Shown in pieces: positions 36,401-44,212 of a DNA stretch of 64,000 bases. Source of the stretch: DATCLS01 sp036563805 (GTDB lineage Bacteria > Actinomycetota > Acidimicrobiia > Acidimicrobiales > VFJN01); contig DATCLS010000044.1 of NCBI GenBank assembly GCA_036563805.1, positions 1 to 64,000 on the forward strand, written 5' to 3'. Each line of letters opens with the position of its first letter. Position 1 is the first letter of the stretch. Position numbers and translations under genes: made by a program. The notes below the pieces were generated by a model. That model worked only from the letters and a program-made list of their open reading frames with translations, had not been told where the DNA came from and made no database searches.

Positions 36401-37970
36401 GGCCCCGCTCGCCCTCCAGGGACCGGCGGCGCTGGCGGGCGCGGGCCAGCTCGGTGCCCGCCTCGGCCCGCTCGCGCTCGGCCCGCCGGGCCGCCTCCCC
36501 GACGGTCTCCGCCGGACCGACCAGGCCGATGGCCCGGGCCTCGGCGACGGCCGCCTCGGTCTCGGACATGCGGGCCCGCAGGCCCTCGGCCTCCTGGCCG
36601 GCGGCGCCGGCGTCCCGCTCGGCCGCGGCGGCGTCGGCGGCCAGCTCGGCCGCCCGCCGGTCGGCCGCCGCAGCGTCGTCCCGGGCCCGCTCGGCCGCGG
36701 CGTCGAGGGCGTCGGCCTCGTCCAACAGGCGCCCGGCGTAGCGGGCGGCCGCCGCCTCCGCCGCCCGCCGCAGCGGCTCGAGGTCGCTGGCGGCCTGCTC
36801 CTGGGCCCGGTGCAGCTCGGCCAGCTCGCCGGCCAGGCGCCGGGCGTCGACGACGGCGCCGGCGTGCTCCCAGGCCGCCACCTCGAGGGCGGCGGCCTCG
36901 GCCTCGGCGGTGGCCCGTCGCTCGGCGGCCACGGCGTCGTCGTAGCGGAACCGGGCCTCGAGCCGGCGCAGCTCGGCGGCGACCTCGGCGATCCGCTTGG
37001 CATCGACGGCCGCCTGCTCGGCCCGGGCGGCGACCCGCTCAGCCCGCTCCTGGCGGAGTTGCGCCCGCCGGTCGGCCTGGTCGGCGCCGGCAGCCAGGCG
37101 GGCCCGCACGCCCTCGGCCCCCCGGCGGGCGTCGACGGCGGCCGCCTCGGCCCGGGCCCGCTCGGCGGCGGCGTCGGCGAGCGGGCGGAGCGCGGCCGCC
37201 GCCTCGGCGCAGAACCGGGCCTCCAGCTCCAGCTCGTGGCGCCGGCCCAGCTGGGCTGCGTACTCGGCCAGCAGCTCCTCGAACCCGTTGAGCTGGTCGG
37301 GGTCGTGCACGGCCTCGACCACGAACCGCACGAAGTCGTCGTCGCTGCGCAGGCCCGCGAACAGGCTCTCGGCGTCGGCCTCGTCGGCGTTCATCTGCCG
37401 CTGGTAGCGGAAGATCTCGGGGTCGATCGGCGTGGCCCGCAGCAGGTGGTCGGCCCACTTGGTCGGCTGGTCCTCGACGACCAGCTCGAGCTCGGGGTGC
37501 TCGCGGGCCAGCGCCGTCAGCCGGTCGCGGAACCCGGCGCGGGTGACCCGGCGGTCGCCGTCGCGGGTGGGCAGGTCGTCGAGCGTGAGCACGCCGGCGC
37601 GGGGCACGAACGAGTACCACAGCGGCAGCAGGTTGCTGCTCGAGGCCGACCGGGTGCGGTTGCGCCACTCGAGGACCAGGCCGGTGACCAGGGGCCGGTC
37701 GGGGGTGTCCCACTCCAGGGCGGCGTGGCCGGTGTCGCCCGAGCCCACGTAGCCGTCGAGCTTCACCGAGCCGACCGTGTAGCGGCGGCCGGGGAGCACG
37801 ACCGCGAACAGCAGGCGGAGCAGCACGCTCTTGCCGCCGCCGTTCTCCAGGAACAGCACGGCGGTGCGGGCGGCGGTGCCGTCGACCCGCAGGTCGACGG
37901 TGAGGGGGTCGAAGCGGGCGCCCGGCGGGCCGATGCCGTCGAGCGCGAACCGCCGCAGGGCGAGCGTCAC
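33468..37970 (-). CDS. SMC-like ATPase (MukB/JetC type), 1500 residues
   Basis: A large SMC/Rad50-like ATPase. The N-terminal head has the nucleotide loop LENGGGKS (residues 41-48). Long Ala/Glu/Arg-rich coiled coils flank a central globular, hinge-like region near residues 620-720 (DALVVAGIPATTGWSWLANN). The C-terminal head carries the signature EFSGGMKLT (about 1372) and the Walker B strand PLFLDN (Asp 1413), then the VQLVHTTGVWD switch region. It should form a loop-extruding dimer with the two genes upstream. Residue 1414 is Asn where most SMCs have the catalytic Glu. The GTG start overlaps the previous stop by GTGA and starts exactly at a conserved strand; the longer frame reaching 39020 is not credible. 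Confidence 0.85.
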   Translation of the reverse strand: MTLALRRFALDGIGPPGARFDPLTVDLRVDGTAARTAVLFLENGGGKSVLLRLLFAVVLPGRRYTVGSVKLDGYVGSGDTGHAALEWDTPDRPLVTGLVLEWRNRTRSASSSNLLPLWYSFVPRAGVLTLDDLPTRDGDRRVTRAGFRDRLTALAREHPELELVVEDQPTKWADHLLRATPIDPEIFRYQRQMNADEADAESLFAGLRSDDDFVRFVVEAVHDPDQLNGFEELLAEYAAQLGRRHELELEARFCAEAAAALRPLADAAAERARAEAAAVDARRGAEGVRARLAAGADQADRRAQLRQERAERVAARAEQAAVDAKRIAEVAAELRRLEARFRYDDAVAAERRATAEAEAAALEVAAWEHAGAVVDARRLAGELAELHRAQEQAASDLEPLRRAAEAAAARYAGRLLDEADALDAAAERARDDAAAADRRAAELAADAAAAERDAGAAGQEAEGLRARMSETEAAVAEARAIGLVGPAETVGEAARRAERERAEAGTELARARQRRRSLEGERGRVAGDLGRVRGDEARDAARLDAARTELDGHVAAARALVGHPRVQEIAPGAEDAWLVLDRLEQVLDASVQAAEAADRSLRHETAAVDDRLERLGADGLLPAAPDVVRVWDALVVAGIPATTGWSWLANNRDDEGRARALATNPALAGGVIVVDPDRVEEAWRALAAAGVETESVVVVGTADQLDEPGAGRAAPVRPALYDPGWTERTRAALEAERAELVERQAAAREALGTDAPLLAQARDLRRRCPADRRDRLAATVAELDEAVRAHRAELDRLAERERSLAEEIAELDRTEPDLEDRAGRAAEAAARLAALARDEAAAQEWAVQAADAERRRDRHRERAGARAAEAERERAAAEAGRAAARQAAADAHQRREEAARTSDRPARAGAAGVDEAAGADEADTAEEPDAGVEPADPDVSTAELEGAAAATRRAYEAERDGRDLTPQIEQAERTLADRQARLADLAPDVRAAAEAAAGQPGADDPAARRSRLEAARHLASIRAATAKECQEELGAARHALEERSPSGGRARFAALDPADEPADAAAAARAAAEHQSRSQARTQESRQARAEAEALGEEAREAANRARLLRAALDVLPAPAPADAPAEGPAEGPDPGPDGGPGAEAGAGDGAAAAVAPWDGPVEDAREAARAARARLDESRAAVAAAERALEVAATAVRAVANDPTLAAVSGVRVALANEPVDSLAGRAETLAGELDAMRESVEHEQADILRHREGIVQRLATFVEAHLRQLRLLTRLSTLPPGLGEWSGKPFVAVDFEPVSGAEITARLGPVVDEAAADPRKRRALDLVMAGMRAAVAQQKGDTEKTFTVRLLRPNRTMTYLRASIDELGREFSGGMKLTAAICTYCALAALRANSRSAGSLFGHEPGPLFLDNPLGKASADYLLDLQHAIAEKLRVQLVHTTGVWDVEALATYDRVVRLRNLADLRRNVRRLRVDDDIHLPGRGATIDAVGIGIRRDAS

Positions 37971-38944
37971 GGCCCCGCGCCCCCGGGGACCTCGGGGGCG
38001 CCGGCCGGCTCGGTCTCGGCGTCGAGGGCGCCGGCCGCGGCGTCGGTCCCGGGCGCCCCGGGCACCGCCTCGGGGGCGCCGCTGGCCCCGGAGCTCTCGG
38101 CGGCCCCCGGGCCAGCCCCGGCCGCGGCGTCGAGGGCGCCGGCCGCGGCGTCGGTCCCGGGCGCCCCGGGCACCGCCCGGCGGGGGCCGGGGCCGCCCCG
38201 GGGGCGCTCGCCGGCCAGCGCCAGCACCTCCTCGTACACGGCCGAGGCCGCCACCTCGCGCACGAGGATGCGCAGGCGGGGGCGGGTCCGGTAGGTGCCG
38301 CCGGCCTCGTCGCTGGCCTTCTCCAGCAGGCCCTGGTCGACCATCCAGCCCAGGGTGCGGGCGACGATGGCGCTGGTCGTCCGCGACGACAGGCGGCCGT
38401 CCGGGGTGCGGGCGGTGGTGCCCCGGCGTTGCCAGGCCCGCCACGCCCGCTCGAGGCCCGGCTCGTCCACGGGCGGGTCGACGTCCTCGCCGGCGGCCTC
38501 GGCCGCCTCGTCCAGCCGCTCGCACAGGGCGTTCACGAACTCGATCAGCTCGTCGGCCGACACCCGCCCGACGCGGCGGGGGTCGTCGAGGTGCGCCGGC
38601 TGGGGGAAGCACAGCCGCCAGGCGGCCAGCATCGTGACCGCGAACGCCACCCGCTGCCCCCACTGGTTCTCGGCTCGGGCCTGGCGCATGAAGTCGCCGA
38701 TGCGCAGCTCGAACGGGCTGTCGTTCTCGGCGCAGGCCACCGCCCCGGCGGCGGGGTCGACGGCGACGATCCACATGCCGAGGGCGTCGGCCACCGCCTC
38801 GGTGGCGGCCTGGAGCTCGGGCCGGTTGGGCCACTCCCGCACGAGGCGCTGGTACTCGGGGTCGCGGGACGGCAGCAGCCGGGGCTGGCAGGCGAACCGC
38901 ACGAGCTTGGCGGCGTCGACCATGTCGGCCGACGGCCCGCTCAC
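37967..38944 (-). CDS. MukE/JetB-like accessory subunit
   Basis: A 325-residue protein. Residues about 1-230 are helical with winged-helix-like segments (SSRTTSAIVARTLGWMVDQG, then a TYRTRPRLRILVREVA strand pair), fitting the small kite subunit (MukE, MksE, JetB) that binds the kleisin. The assignment rests mainly on gene order and size. The C-terminal ~90 residues are low complexity and contain a perfect 53-bp direct repeat (VPGAPGTDAAAGALDA twice). Start and stop overlap both neighbours by GTGA, so it is made in step with the kleisin-like and SMC proteins. Confidence 0.65.
   Translation of the reverse strand: MSGPSADMVDAAKLVRFACQPRLLPSRDPEYQRLVREWPNRPELQAATEAVADALGMWIVAVDPAAGAVACAENDSPFELRIGDFMRQARAENQWGQRVAFAVTMLAAWRLCFPQPAHLDDPRRVGRVSADELIEFVNALCERLDEAAEAAGEDVDPPVDEPGLERAWRAWQRRGTTARTPDGRLSSRTTSAIVARTLGWMVDQGLLEKASDEAGGTYRTRPRLRILVREVAASAVYEEVLALAGERPRGGPGPRRAVPGAPGTDAAAGALDAAAGAGPGAAESSGASGAPEAVPGAPGTDAAAGALDAETEPAGAPEVPGGAGP
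38017..38177. repeat. 53-bp perfect direct repeat inside the MukE-like gene
   Basis: Copies at 38017-38069 and 38125-38177 are identical and start 108 bases apart (36 codons). They encode the repeated tail segment VPGAPGTDAAAGALDA and keep the reading frame. Confidence 0.9.
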
Positions 38945-40758
38945 GGCCCCGCCTCCCCGCCGCCCGGCTCGGCCCTGACCGGCTCCGCACGGTGCGGTTC
39001 CGCATCGACCGGCTCCGCATCGAGCGGTTCGGCGGCCGGCCCGGCCTCGGACCCGCGGCCCGGCCCGCCAGCGCCGGGCGCGGCGGCGCGCTCGGCCCCG
39101 ACCGGGTCGGGGGACGTGTCCAGCCAGGCCGGGAACACCGCCAGGTCGTCGCCCACCAGGGCCCCGGCGTCGAGGCGGTCGCCGGTGGGCCGCCACCAGC
39201 GGAGGCGGGCGTCCTCGCCCGGCGCGCCCGCCGTCCCGTCGCCGGCGCCGCCAGCCGTCTCGCCCACGGCGCCGCCCGCCGGCCCGATGGTCCGGTGGCC
39301 GTCGAGGGCGGCGGCCGTCCGGGCGTGGCGGAGCTGCTCGGACAGCGCCGGGTCGAACTCGTGCAGGGCGCGCAGGGCCAGCAGGTGGGCCCGGGCCCCG
39401 ATCTGGTCGGGCAGGCCGTCGGGGGCGGCCGTCACTTGCGCCACCAGCTCGGACAGGCGGGTCGGGCCCTCCACGCCGGCCAGGACGGCGTCGACCGCGT
39501 CCCACGTGTCGTCGTCGAACCGCCGCCGCTCGTCGACGTCGACCAGGGCGTCGTCGCCGACGCCCACCCGGTCGCCCAGGTCGTCGCCGGTGGAGGGCAG
39601 CGCGCACAGCGCCCCGGTCAGCTGGTCGAGGTCGACCAGGGGTGGGGGCTGCGGCGCGGTGGCGAGCCGGAACAGCAGCGAAGCCAGGCGGTCGGCCGCC
39701 GCCAGCGGGGCCCGCAGCACCGGCCGTAGCAGCTGGCGCTCGAGGTCGACCCGGCTGGCCGGCGGCGGCCCGGCGGCCAGCTGCTCGGCGTGGGCGGCCC
39801 GGAACTCGCGGCGGGCCCGCACGAGGCGGCGCTGCAGGTGCTGGTGCCGGACGCCGCACTCCTCCAGCTCGACGATCAGCTGGTTGGCCCGGCGCCGGGC
39901 CACGGGGTCGTCGGCGTTGTCGCGGGTGGCGGCCACGTTGGCGACGATCGCCCGCTCGGCCTGGTAGCGCTCGACCACGTGCGCCAGGGCGTGCTCGACC
40001 AGGCGGTCGACGGCGCCCAGCGTCCCCGGCTCGGTCGGGTGCATCTGGGCGTGGGCGATCTGGCGCTGGAGCTGGTTCATGTACTGGATCGACCGGTACT
40101 TGGCTCGCCGCGCTTCGCCGATGGCCGCGGTGAGCAACCCCCGCTTGACCAGCTCGTTGAGCCGCAGCTCGGAGGCGATCTGGGCGCTCTCGACGTCGAG
40201 CTCGAGCGCCCCCATCAGCACGCTGATGGCCGGGTCGGTGGCTCGCAGGTAGAACTCGCCGTCCTCGTCGACGTGCTCGGTGAGCAGGGCGTAGTCGAAC
40301 CGCTTGGCGACGTACCCGTCGGGCCCCCACGAGCCGTAGACGGCCTGGTGGGCCTCGGCGTCCGACCCGCCCCGGCCGGTGATGAGCCCCTCCAGGACCT
40401 TCTCGCCCACCCGGTGGGCGTCCTCCAGGTCGGGGTCCTGGTAGCGGGCGAGCGTGGCCAGCGCGGCGATCACGTCGTCGTGGCGGGCGCCCGAGTCGAA
40501 GTCCATGCGCAGGGCGACCACGTCGATGGCGTGGAACCCGAGCTCGATGAGGTTGAGCTTCGACCAGGCCTCGCCGCCGAGCCGCCCTTTGTTGGCCTCG
40601 AGGTCGTGGAGGGGGCGCGTGTAGGCGACGGCCTTGGCCCGCACCCCGAGCGACGTGATGGCCGAGGGGCCGGTCAGCAGCGACGGGTCGCTGGCCGCGT
40701 CCCACGGGTCGTCCAGCGCCTCGGGGTCGAACAGGGTGAGCTCGAAGGGGTCGGACAT
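38941..40758 (-). CDS. MukF/JetA-like kleisin subunit
   Basis: A 605-residue, largely helical protein. The N-terminal part (LRMDFDSGARHDDVIAALAT, FYLRATDPAISVLMGALELD) with winged-helix-like segments, then a long helical stretch (RSIQYMNQLQRQIAHAQMHP), fits the MukF/MksF/JetA kleisin layout; the family call also rests on its place first in the operon. The last ~30 residues are an AEP-rich repeat (LDAEPVDAEPHRAEPVRAEP). No ribosome binding site precedes ATG 40758, but a TAGCGT box ends 10 bases upstream, pointing to a leaderless transcript. It overlaps the next gene by GTGA. Confidence 0.65.
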   Translation of the reverse strand: MSDPFELTLFDPEALDDPWDAASDPSLLTGPSAITSLGVRAKAVAYTRPLHDLEANKGRLGGEAWSKLNLIELGFHAIDVVALRMDFDSGARHDDVIAALATLARYQDPDLEDAHRVGEKVLEGLITGRGGSDAEAHQAVYGSWGPDGYVAKRFDYALLTEHVDEDGEFYLRATDPAISVLMGALELDVESAQIASELRLNELVKRGLLTAAIGEARRAKYRSIQYMNQLQRQIAHAQMHPTEPGTLGAVDRLVEHALAHVVERYQAERAIVANVAATRDNADDPVARRRANQLIVELEECGVRHQHLQRRLVRARREFRAAHAEQLAAGPPPASRVDLERQLLRPVLRAPLAAADRLASLLFRLATAPQPPPLVDLDQLTGALCALPSTGDDLGDRVGVGDDALVDVDERRRFDDDTWDAVDAVLAGVEGPTRLSELVAQVTAAPDGLPDQIGARAHLLALRALHEFDPALSEQLRHARTAAALDGHRTIGPAGGAVGETAGGAGDGTAGAPGEDARLRWWRPTGDRLDAGALVGDDLAVFPAWLDTSPDPVGAERAAAPGAGGPGRGSEAGPAAEPLDAEPVDAEPHRAEPVRAEPGGGEAGP

Positions 40759-40768
40759 GGGCGGCGCG

Positions 40769-40774
40769 ACGCTA
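40769..40774 (-). promoter_or_regulatory. -10-like TAGCGT box of the condensin-like operon
   Basis: TAGCGT on the minus strand ends 10 bases before ATG 40758. In the divergent direction GATAGA (40817-40822) sits about 10 bases before GTG 40833, so the 74-base gap appears to hold two back-to-back promoters with very short leaders. Confidence 0.45.
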
Positions 40775-40832
40775 TCGGACCGGCCCGTCCGGGCAGGCAC
40801 GGCGCCGGCCGGCTGCGATAGACACTGCGGGG

Positions 40833-43052
40833 GTGGACACCCAGCGCACCTCGCCGGCCCCGTCCGGCGCGCCCCCGGCGCCCGGGGACGGCGGCCCGGG
40901 CGCGGCGGCCGGAGCCGACGGCGGCGACACCCCCGACGTGCACGCCGACGGCCACGCCGCCGACGGGCGCGCCGCCGACGGCCGGGACGGGCGCGCCGAC
41001 GGCCCGGGTGGCCGCTCCCGCCGGGGCGCGGGCGTCACCCGGAGGTGGCTGGCCGAGCGGGCCCTGCTGGCCGTGCCCGCCCTCGTGCTGCTGGAGCGGG
41101 CGTGGGACCACCGGTGGATGACCGACGACGGGTTCATCAACCTGCGGGTCGTCCGGATGATCCTCGCCGGCCACGGGCCCGTGTTCAACGCCGGCGAGCG
41201 GGTCGAGGTGACCACCAGCCCGCTGTGGGTCTGGATCCTGGCGGCGGCCGACGTCGTCCTGCCCGTCCGGCTGGAGTGGATCGCGGTGCTGCTCGGCCTG
41301 GTCGGCGCCGTCGGCGGCCTGGCCCTCGCCACCTACGGCGCCGCCCGCCTCCACCGGGCGGCGGGTGCCGCGGGCCTGCTGGTGCCGGCGGGGGCGGCCG
41401 TGCTGGCGGTGGTGTCGCCCATCTGGGACTTCTCGACGTCCGGCCTGGAGGGCGGGCTGACGTTCGGGTGGCTGGGGCTGAGCGGCTTCCTCCTGGCCCG
41501 CTGGGCCGCCGGCGACCCGGGCCCGAGCCCGGACGGCCCCGGGCGGAACGGCCCCGGGCGGGATGACACCGGGCGGGATGGCTCCCGGCCTGACGGCCCC
41601 GGGCGGGATGACACCGGGCGCGATGGCTCCCGGCCTGACGGCCCCGGGCGGAACGGCCGGGCCCGGGGCCTGGGCGCCCCGAGCGCCGCCCTCCTCGGCT
41701 TGGGCCCGCTCGTCCGCCCCGACCTGGCGCTGGTCGTGCTGGCCGTGCTGGTCGGCGTGCTGGCCGCCCAGCGGCCCGCCGACCGGTGGTCAGACCGCGT
41801 CCGGCTCGTGGCCGCCGCCGCCGCCATCCCGGTCGCCTACCAGGTCTTCCGCATGGCCTACTTCGCCAGCCTGGTGCCCAACACGGCGCTGGCCAAGGCC
41901 GGCAGCCGCAGCCGCTGGCACGTCGGCTGGGCCTACCTGCGCGACCTGGTCCAGCCGTACTGGCTGGTGCTGCCCCTGGCCGCGCTGCTGCTGGCCGTGC
42001 TCGTGCCGTTGGCGGTGCGGGCGGCGGCGGCCGGCCGCCGCCGGATCGTCGCCGCCCTGGTCGTCCTCCCGGCCGGCGGCCTGCTCGACGGGCTCTACAT
42101 CGTCCGGGTGGGCGGCGACTACATGCACGGCCGGCTGCTGCTGCCGGCCCTGTTCGCGCTGCTGGTCCCGGTGGCGGCCGTGCCGCTCCACCCGCTGCGT
42201 CCGGCTCGCCCGCCGCGGCCGGCCCGGACGGCCGGGACCGCCTGGACGGCCGAGGAGCCGGCCGCACCGAGCGAGGCATCGGCGCCGGCCGACGAGCCGG
42301 CCGCGCCGCGCCCGGCGTCGCCCGCCCGCCGGCTCCGCCCCGGCCTCGCCGCCACCGGCGCCGTGGCCGTCACGCTCGCCTGGTCGCTCGTCTGCCTGGC
42401 CTGGCTGCGCCCCGGCGGCTCGCCCGCGGTCGAGGGCCTGTTCAGCTCCGACGCCCGGGCCGGGAACGTGCGGCAGTTCGGCGAGCACGCCGTCACCGCC
42501 GCCGACCAGGGCTTCCCCCCGGGCGCGGCGCGGTCGCGGCTCGACCCGTCGGTGCCGGTCTACGTCGAGGGCCGGCCCGTGGCGGTCGACCCGCCCGGCG
42601 ACCTGCCGACCCCGGCCTCCACCGGCTACGGGGTCGGGATCACCGGCTACGCCTACGGCACCGATGTCTACATCATCGACCTGCTGGGCCTCGGCGACGC
42701 GGTGACGGCCCGGTTCGAGCTGACCCGGCGGGGCCCGACCGGGCACGAGAAAGCGATCCCGCCCGTGTGGTTGGCCGCGCGCATCTCGACCGGGCCGGTC
42801 GACCCCGACGTGCTGCCCCGGCCCCGGTTCGGGGCCCCGCTCTACGAGTCGCCGGCCGGCCGGTTCGACGCCGACGTCGAGGATGCCCGGGCCGCGCTGC
42901 GGTGCGGCGACCTGCGGGAGCTCACCGAGGCGACGCGGGAGCCGCTCACGCTGGGCCGGGCGCTGTCCAACATCGTGGCCGCCCCCCGCTTCACGACGCT
43001 CGAGGTCCCGCCCGACCCGGCCGAGGCCCGCCGCCGGTTCTGCGGCGAGTAG
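40833..43052 (+). CDS. GT-C family membrane glycosyltransferase, AftB/ZomB-like
   Basis: A 739-residue polytopic protein. A ~75-residue Gly/Asp-rich cytoplasmic N terminus precedes about ten membrane helices. The first periplasmic loop has WMTDDGFINLRVVRMILAGH and GPVFNAGERVEVTTSPLWVW, the pattern of mycobacterial AftB and of proteins annotated ZomB; the DD pair is the GT-C catalytic acid motif. It probably moves sugars from a polyprenyl-phosphate donor onto a cell-envelope glycan. A cytoplasmic loop holds two 15-residue repeats (PDGPGRDDTGRDGSR). A soluble C-terminal domain follows. GTG start; divergent from the condensin-like operon by 74 bases. Confidence 0.8.
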   Translation: MDTQRTSPAPSGAPPAPGDGGPGAAAGADGGDTPDVHADGHAADGRAADGRDGRADGPGGRSRRGAGVTRRWLAERALLAVPALVLLERAWDHRWMTDDGFINLRVVRMILAGHGPVFNAGERVEVTTSPLWVWILAAADVVLPVRLEWIAVLLGLVGAVGGLALATYGAARLHRAAGAAGLLVPAGAAVLAVVSPIWDFSTSGLEGGLTFGWLGLSGFLLARWAAGDPGPSPDGPGRNGPGRDDTGRDGSRPDGPGRDDTGRDGSRPDGPGRNGRARGLGAPSAALLGLGPLVRPDLALVVLAVLVGVLAAQRPADRWSDRVRLVAAAAAIPVAYQVFRMAYFASLVPNTALAKAGSRSRWHVGWAYLRDLVQPYWLVLPLAALLLAVLVPLAVRAAAAGRRRIVAALVVLPAGGLLDGLYIVRVGGDYMHGRLLLPALFALLVPVAAVPLHPLRPARPPRPARTAGTAWTAEEPAAPSEASAPADEPAAPRPASPARRLRPGLAATGAVAVTLAWSLVCLAWLRPGGSPAVEGLFSSDARAGNVRQFGEHAVTAADQGFPPGAARSRLDPSVPVYVEGRPVAVDPPGDLPTPASTGYGVGITGYAYGTDVYIIDLLGLGDAVTARFELTRRGPTGHEKAIPPVWLAARISTGPVDPDVLPRPRFGAPLYESPAGRFDADVEDARAALRCGDLRELTEATREPLTLGRALSNIVAAPRFTTLEVPPDPAEARRRFCGE
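41550..41639. repeat. Two 45-bp tandem repeats in the GT-C gene
   Basis: Units 41550-41594 and 41595-41639 differ at one position; a partial third unit follows. They encode a hydrophilic loop between membrane segments and keep frame (15 codons each). Confidence 0.9.
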
Positions 43053-43129
43053 CGGCGCGCGGCTGGCGGGGGCGCAGCCGGCAAGGGCGGGTGGGGGCGT
43101 CCCGCGGCCGGCCGGGCGCCCCGGCGCGC

Positions 43130-44155
43130 TCAGGGCCGCAGCATCGCCTTCATGCAGTCGCCGTCCCGGGCGGCCACAGCCGCGTACGCCTGGGCGGCGT
43201 CGGCCAGCGCGAACCGGTGGGTGAAGATCCCGTCGGTCCGCAGCCGGCCGTTGCGGACCAGCGGCACCAGCTCCCGCCACGTGCGGTGGACGGGCGCCAT
43301 CGTCGTCCGCAGGGTCACGCTGCGGAACAGCGCCCCCAGGATCGGCAGCGGGAACGGGTTGGGGTCGTGCACGCCGATGACCGACACGGTCCCCCCGGCC
43401 CGCACGCAGGCGAAGGCGTCGGACAGCGTGGCGTCGAGCGCCACCGCGTCGATGACGGCGTCGGCGCCCCGGCCGTCGGTCGTCTCCATGACCGCAGCCA
43501 CGGTCGGGCCGGCCACCGGCTCCGCCCCCGAGTCGGCGGCCCGCTCCCGGCGTCCGGCCACCGGGTCGGCGGCCAGCACCCGGCCGGCGCCGAGCGCCAG
43601 CGCGGCCCGCACCGCGCACAGGCCGACGGGCCCGAGGCCGAGCACGGCGACGGTCCCGCCGGGCGGGATGTCGGCCCGCTGGGCGCCGGCCCAGCCCGTG
43701 CTGAGGTTGTCGGTGAGCAGCAGGGCGGCCTCGTCGTCCACGCCCTCCGGGATCCGCAGCAGCTGGAAGTCGGCGGCCGGGACCGCCACGGCCGTGGCCT
43801 GGCCGCCGCCGAGCGCGCCGGCGCCGAACACCTGCGGGCCGTCGACGCACCGGATCGGGTCGCCGGCGGCGCAGCCGTCGCACCGGCCGCAGCCCGCCAC
43901 CGAGGAGGCGAGCACCCGGTCGCCGACCTCGAACCGGCGGACCTCCGGCCCGATCTCGGCCACGGTGCCGACGAACTCGTGGCCCACGGCCAGCGGCCCG
44001 CCCACCGGGATGTCGCCGCCGTAGAAGTGGAGGTCGGAGCCGCAGATGGCGGACGCCTCGACGGCGACGACCGCGCCGTCGGGGCCGGGAGGCACGGGGT
44101 CCGGCGCGTCCTCCACCCGCACGCGCCCGGGGCCGTCGATCACGACGTGCTGCAT
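43130..44155 (-). CDS. Zinc-dependent alcohol dehydrogenase (MDR)
   Basis: A 341-residue medium-chain dehydrogenase. Catalytic zinc ligands are in SAICGSDLHFYGG and GHEFVG; structural-zinc cysteines are in GCGRCDGCAAGDPIRC; the cofactor loop is VLGLGPVGLCA. The ADP motif Asp in AADPVAGR favours NAD(H). It is a full-length family member of unknown substrate, downstream of a metallo-beta-lactamase gene on the same strand. A TAGGAT box (44164-44169) ends 8 bases before its ATG. Confidence 0.9.
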   Translation of the reverse strand: MQHVVIDGPGRVRVEDAPDPVPPGPDGAVVAVEASAICGSDLHFYGGDIPVGGPLAVGHEFVGTVAEIGPEVRRFEVGDRVLASSVAGCGRCDGCAAGDPIRCVDGPQVFGAGALGGGQATAVAVPAADFQLLRIPEGVDDEAALLLTDNLSTGWAGAQRADIPPGGTVAVLGLGPVGLCAVRAALALGAGRVLAADPVAGRRERAADSGAEPVAGPTVAAVMETTDGRGADAVIDAVALDATLSDAFACVRAGGTVSVIGVHDPNPFPLPILGALFRSVTLRTTMAPVHRTWRELVPLVRNGRLRTDGIFTHRFALADAAQAYAAVAARDGDCMKAMLRP

Positions 44156-44163
44156 CGCGGCCG

Positions 44164-44169
44164 ATCCTA
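44164..44169 (-). promoter_or_regulatory. -10-like TAGGAT box before the zinc dehydrogenase
   Basis: TAGGAT on the minus strand ends 8 bases before ATG 44155 and no strong ribosome binding site follows. Confidence 0.4.
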
Positions 44170-44212
44170 GAATCCGGTTACTGTCTCGGCGCCGGCGACC
44201 GGGGGCCGGTAC

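Noticed and set aside
34170..38294. Very long plus-strand open frame (over 1300 codons) opposite the SMC gene
   Set aside because: It mirrors the coiled-coil gene through high-GC codon bias; its sequence is Gly/Arg/Pro low complexity with no domain, and the minus strand has clear SMC motifs.
37971..39020. Upstream extension of the SMC open frame to 39020
   Set aside because: The extension is Arg-rich, antisense-like sequence covering the MukE-like gene; the GTG at 37970 lies at a GTGA junction and right before the conserved head strand.
33050..40758. A complete Wadjet (JetABCD) system
   Set aside because: No toprim-type JetD gene is present on either side, and the SMC Walker motifs differ from the usual ones; only the JetABC-like part can be supported.
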